From Porphyromonadaceae bacterium UBA3318 (lineage in GTDB: Bacteria; Bacteroidota; Bacteroidia; Bacteroidales; Muribaculaceae): a DNA stretch of 23,604 nt. Both the position numbers and the translations under genes were made by a program. Below are positions 21,553 to 23,604 of the stretch, in pieces. The stretch lies in NCBI GenBank assembly GCA_002361235.1, contig DESI01000089.1:1-23604 (forward strand), read 5' to 3'. A model generated the notes under the pieces. The model worked only from the letters and a program-made list of their open reading frames with translations. It had not been told where the DNA came from and did no database searches. Each line of letters begins with the position of its first letter. Positions within the stretch are counted from its first letter, which is position 1.

Positions 21553-23541
21553 ATGACACGTTTATTATTGCTTCTGGCGGTTGTCACAGCCATGATCAAC
21601 TGCTCCTATGCCGCCAACGACGACATTGCCCTTCATGTCAAGGACATAATAACCGATTGGGGAGGCTCGGGCGGAAAAGCCGACTCTGAAACAAACAGTT
21701 ACACCTATAATCAGTATGCCCTCAACTATTGGGACATACACGACCTGTCCACCGATGTCTATGACCGCCTCGAGATGAAATTTGCCACTCCGGTCGATTA
21801 TGACAACATCCATGTGACGGCAACCTACAGCGACGGCACCACGACCGAAAGCACCATTGTCAATGGAGCGACAAGCCACATTCTGGCTTTCGAAGCCGAC
21901 AAGATTCTTGAAAAGATTACCGTATCCCATGGCTGGGACGGTCCCCAAGGCCCGATAACCATCTATTATGACAGCATAGTGATACGCGCCAAGGATTCAA
22001 CAGGCCTGATAGGGAACATGCCGGTTAAGTCGCCTAAACTCGGAACCGGAATGGCAAATCCCATTCTTGATTTCCAATTCTGTGCCGACCCCACCGCTAT
22101 AGAGCATGACGGGCGGCTCTATGTCTATGGCACCAATGACCATCAGCAATATGAAGCCGGAACCGAGAAAAACTCTTATGAAAAAATCAAGTCACTGGTC
22201 ATGATTTCAACCGATGATATGGTAAACTGGACCTATCATGGCTTGATTCAGGTTGACGAAATCGCACCCTGGATCTTGGCATCATGGGCACCCAGCATCA
22301 TCAGCAAGAAACAGGCCGACGGCACTACATTGTTCTCGCTCTACTTCTCCAACAGCGGATGGGGCGTCGGTGTAATCCAGGCCAAGTCGCCTGTGGGCCC
22401 CTGGACCTCTCCGCTGAGTAAAAGCCTCATTGACGGCACCAATCCTGTTGTGGCCGGGAGCGGAGCTGTCTTTGACCCCGGAGCGGTGATCGACGACAAC
22501 GGTGACGCATGGGTGACATTCGGCAACAGTCAGGGATGGATAGCCCGGCTGAACCCCGATCTTCATTCCTTTGCCGCCGACCCCGTGAAACTCCCTTCAC
22601 CCTTCCACTATGAGGCCAACGAGCTTAACTTTATAAATGGCACCTATGTCTACACATTCAATAATGACTGGTCGGACCACGAGCCATGGACATGGGGCGG
22701 CACAAAACCCACAGCCTGCAGCATGGTTTACATGAAAAGCACCGATCCGTTGAAACAGGATTCATGGACCTATGGCGGCAACTACTTCAAGAATCCCGGA
22801 GATAACGGCATGACCTTAAACAACAACCACACCCATCTGCACAAATACAATGATAAATGGTATCTGTTCTATCAAACCATGTTGCTGGAGCCGTCGCTGG
22901 GTGCAAACAGCGGCTTCCGAAGCATCTATGTGGATGAAATAGAGGTCGACGAGCAGAACGTTGACATCAGCGAATGTATACCCACCCGTGAAGGCGTGAG
23001 CGCCATTAAAAATCTCGACCCTGCCATCACTCAGTATGCCGCCACGTCGGCCGCCACACTCGGCATTCTCTACAAGCCCACTGACGAGGCCGGTCACATG
23101 ATAGCGACGGTGGGCATGACCAGTATCACAGCCCCCGCGATGCCCGAAGGGATTATCGAAGTGAGAAACGTCGATTTTTCAACCCGATGCAAATACCTCA
23201 AATGCCGATTGAAAGGCGACGGAAGCGTGGCATTGAGGATTGACGACCGATATGCCGCCGACATCGCCGTGGTCAACAGCAGTAAAAGTGACTGGAACGA
23301 ATACACAGTCCCCCTGACAAGTATTGAAGACGGCACCCACACGATTTACCTGATACTGAAAGGCGCAGTCGAATTTGACACATGGCAGATGACCGAGAGC
23401 GACTCAAGTTCAGTCGATACCGTGCCCTGTGACCCGCATGACCTCCGCGGCAACATCTACGACCTGCAAGGCCGCCGTCTCCCCGCCATCCCCACCGGCA
23501 CCATCTACATCCGCAACGGCAAAAAAAACCTCACCAAGTAA
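21553..23541 (+). CDS. Exported GH43-type glycosidase with secretion-type C-terminal tail
   Basis: The 662-residue protein has a signal peptide (about 1-21) and an N-terminal beta-sandwich-like domain (25-147). A five-bladed GH43-type propeller follows (about 165-465). Catalytic candidates are Asp179 (FCADPTAIEHDGRLYVYGT), Asp308 (VFDPGAVIDDNGDAWVTFG) and Glu354 (HYEANELNFINGTYVYTF). Next come a CBM6-like beta-sandwich (about 480-628) and a tail NIYDLQGRRLPAIPTGTIYIRNGKK, which resembles the short sorting or anchoring tails of Bacteroidales exported proteins. GH43 enzymes act on arabinans, xylans or galactans; the substrate cannot be read here. The gene is monocistronic within view. Near its 3' end eight A residues (23521-23528) could permit slippage but lie past the domains. 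Confidence 0.85.
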   Translation: MTRLLLLLAVVTAMINCSYAANDDIALHVKDIITDWGGSGGKADSETNSYTYNQYALNYWDIHDLSTDVYDRLEMKFATPVDYDNIHVTATYSDGTTTESTIVNGATSHILAFEADKILEKITVSHGWDGPQGPITIYYDSIVIRAKDSTGLIGNMPVKSPKLGTGMANPILDFQFCADPTAIEHDGRLYVYGTNDHQQYEAGTEKNSYEKIKSLVMISTDDMVNWTYHGLIQVDEIAPWILASWAPSIISKKQADGTTLFSLYFSNSGWGVGVIQAKSPVGPWTSPLSKSLIDGTNPVVAGSGAVFDPGAVIDDNGDAWVTFGNSQGWIARLNPDLHSFAADPVKLPSPFHYEANELNFINGTYVYTFNNDWSDHEPWTWGGTKPTACSMVYMKSTDPLKQDSWTYGGNYFKNPGDNGMTLNNNHTHLHKYNDKWYLFYQTMLLEPSLGANSGFRSIYVDEIEVDEQNVDISECIPTREGVSAIKNLDPAITQYAATSAATLGILYKPTDEAGHMIATVGMTSITAPAMPEGIIEVRNVDFSTRCKYLKCRLKGDGSVALRIDDRYAADIAVVNSSKSDWNEYTVPLTSIEDGTHTIYLILKGAVEFDTWQMTESDSSSVDTVPCDPHDLRGNIYDLQGRRLPAIPTGTIYIRNGKKNLTK

Positions 23542-23578
23542 CCCTCAATCCATCCGAATCCTTCACAAAATGAGTTGC

Positions 23579-23604
23579 GCCGCGATGCTTGATGGCATCG
23601 CGGC
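23579..23604 (+). terminator. Terminator hairpin cut by the window end
   Basis: A perfect 10-bp GC-rich stem (23579-23588 with 23595-23604) with a TTGATG loop lies 37 bases after the GH43-type stop codon. The window ends on the last stem base, so a T run cannot be checked. Confidence 0.55.

Noticed and set aside
21595..21620. Lipoprotein call for the GH43-type enzyme, from Cys near residue 17
   Set aside because: The context INCSYAAND lacks a proper lipobox, and a normal signal-peptidase site SYA-A fits better.

Overview
The window looks like chromosomal DNA of a gut Bacteroidales bacterium, most likely Muribaculaceae or a near relative. The basis is the set of protein families (DUF4230, PepSY-like lipoproteins, AAA-ATPase-like/PD-(D/E)XK proteins, exported glycosidases with a secretion-type C-terminal tail). 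A second line of evidence is the set of promoters: several intergenic regions carry TTTG-N19/20-TAnnTTTG, the -33/-7 pattern of the Bacteroidota primary sigma factor. Family and genus are inferred; no rRNA or tRNA gene was seen.

Layout. (1) 1-3038, mostly minus strand: two DUF4230-type proteins, a C_GCAxxG_C_C redox-type protein, and two paralogous small lipoproteins behind one promoter. (2) 3081-10996, plus strand: a tight five-gene run from one strong promoter, with ATGA overlaps at three of the four junctions. It encodes an AAA-ATPase-like/PD-(D/E)XK protein with a damaged nuclease motif, a membrane-anchored beta-propeller, a GH29 alpha-L-fucosidase, CutC and a large transglutaminase-like protein. 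(3) A fold-back repeat (11028-11348) lies between convergent genes, followed by a minus-strand alkaline phosphatase. (4) 13182-15656, plus strand: a small membrane protein, a two-part ThrE-type exporter and a LysR regulator. (5) A minus-strand PepSY-like lipoprotein with a perfect-palindrome terminator, then a 1.2-kb gene-free stretch with a second copy of the fold-back repeat, a promoter with twin operator-like dyads, and a MITE-like element. (6) A membrane protein and winged-helix regulator pair, split by a second MITE-like element, then a ZIP metal transporter. (7) A complete IS4-family insertion sequence (19633-21220). (8) A GH43-type glycosidase behind a promoter and a strongly palindromic leader; its terminator hairpin is cut by the window end.

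The most unusual content is non-coding. Two families of palindromic repeats each have two copies here whose stems differ in sequence but keep their pairing. One MITE insertion can be reconstructed: it separated two genes that once overlapped as ATGA, duplicated 12 bp of target, and supplies the stop codon of the upstream gene. By function the genes mix glycan breakdown (GH29, GH43, perhaps CutC and the transglutaminase-like protein), envelope lipoproteins, and phosphate, metal and amino-acid handling. There is no defence island, prophage or CRISPR array.
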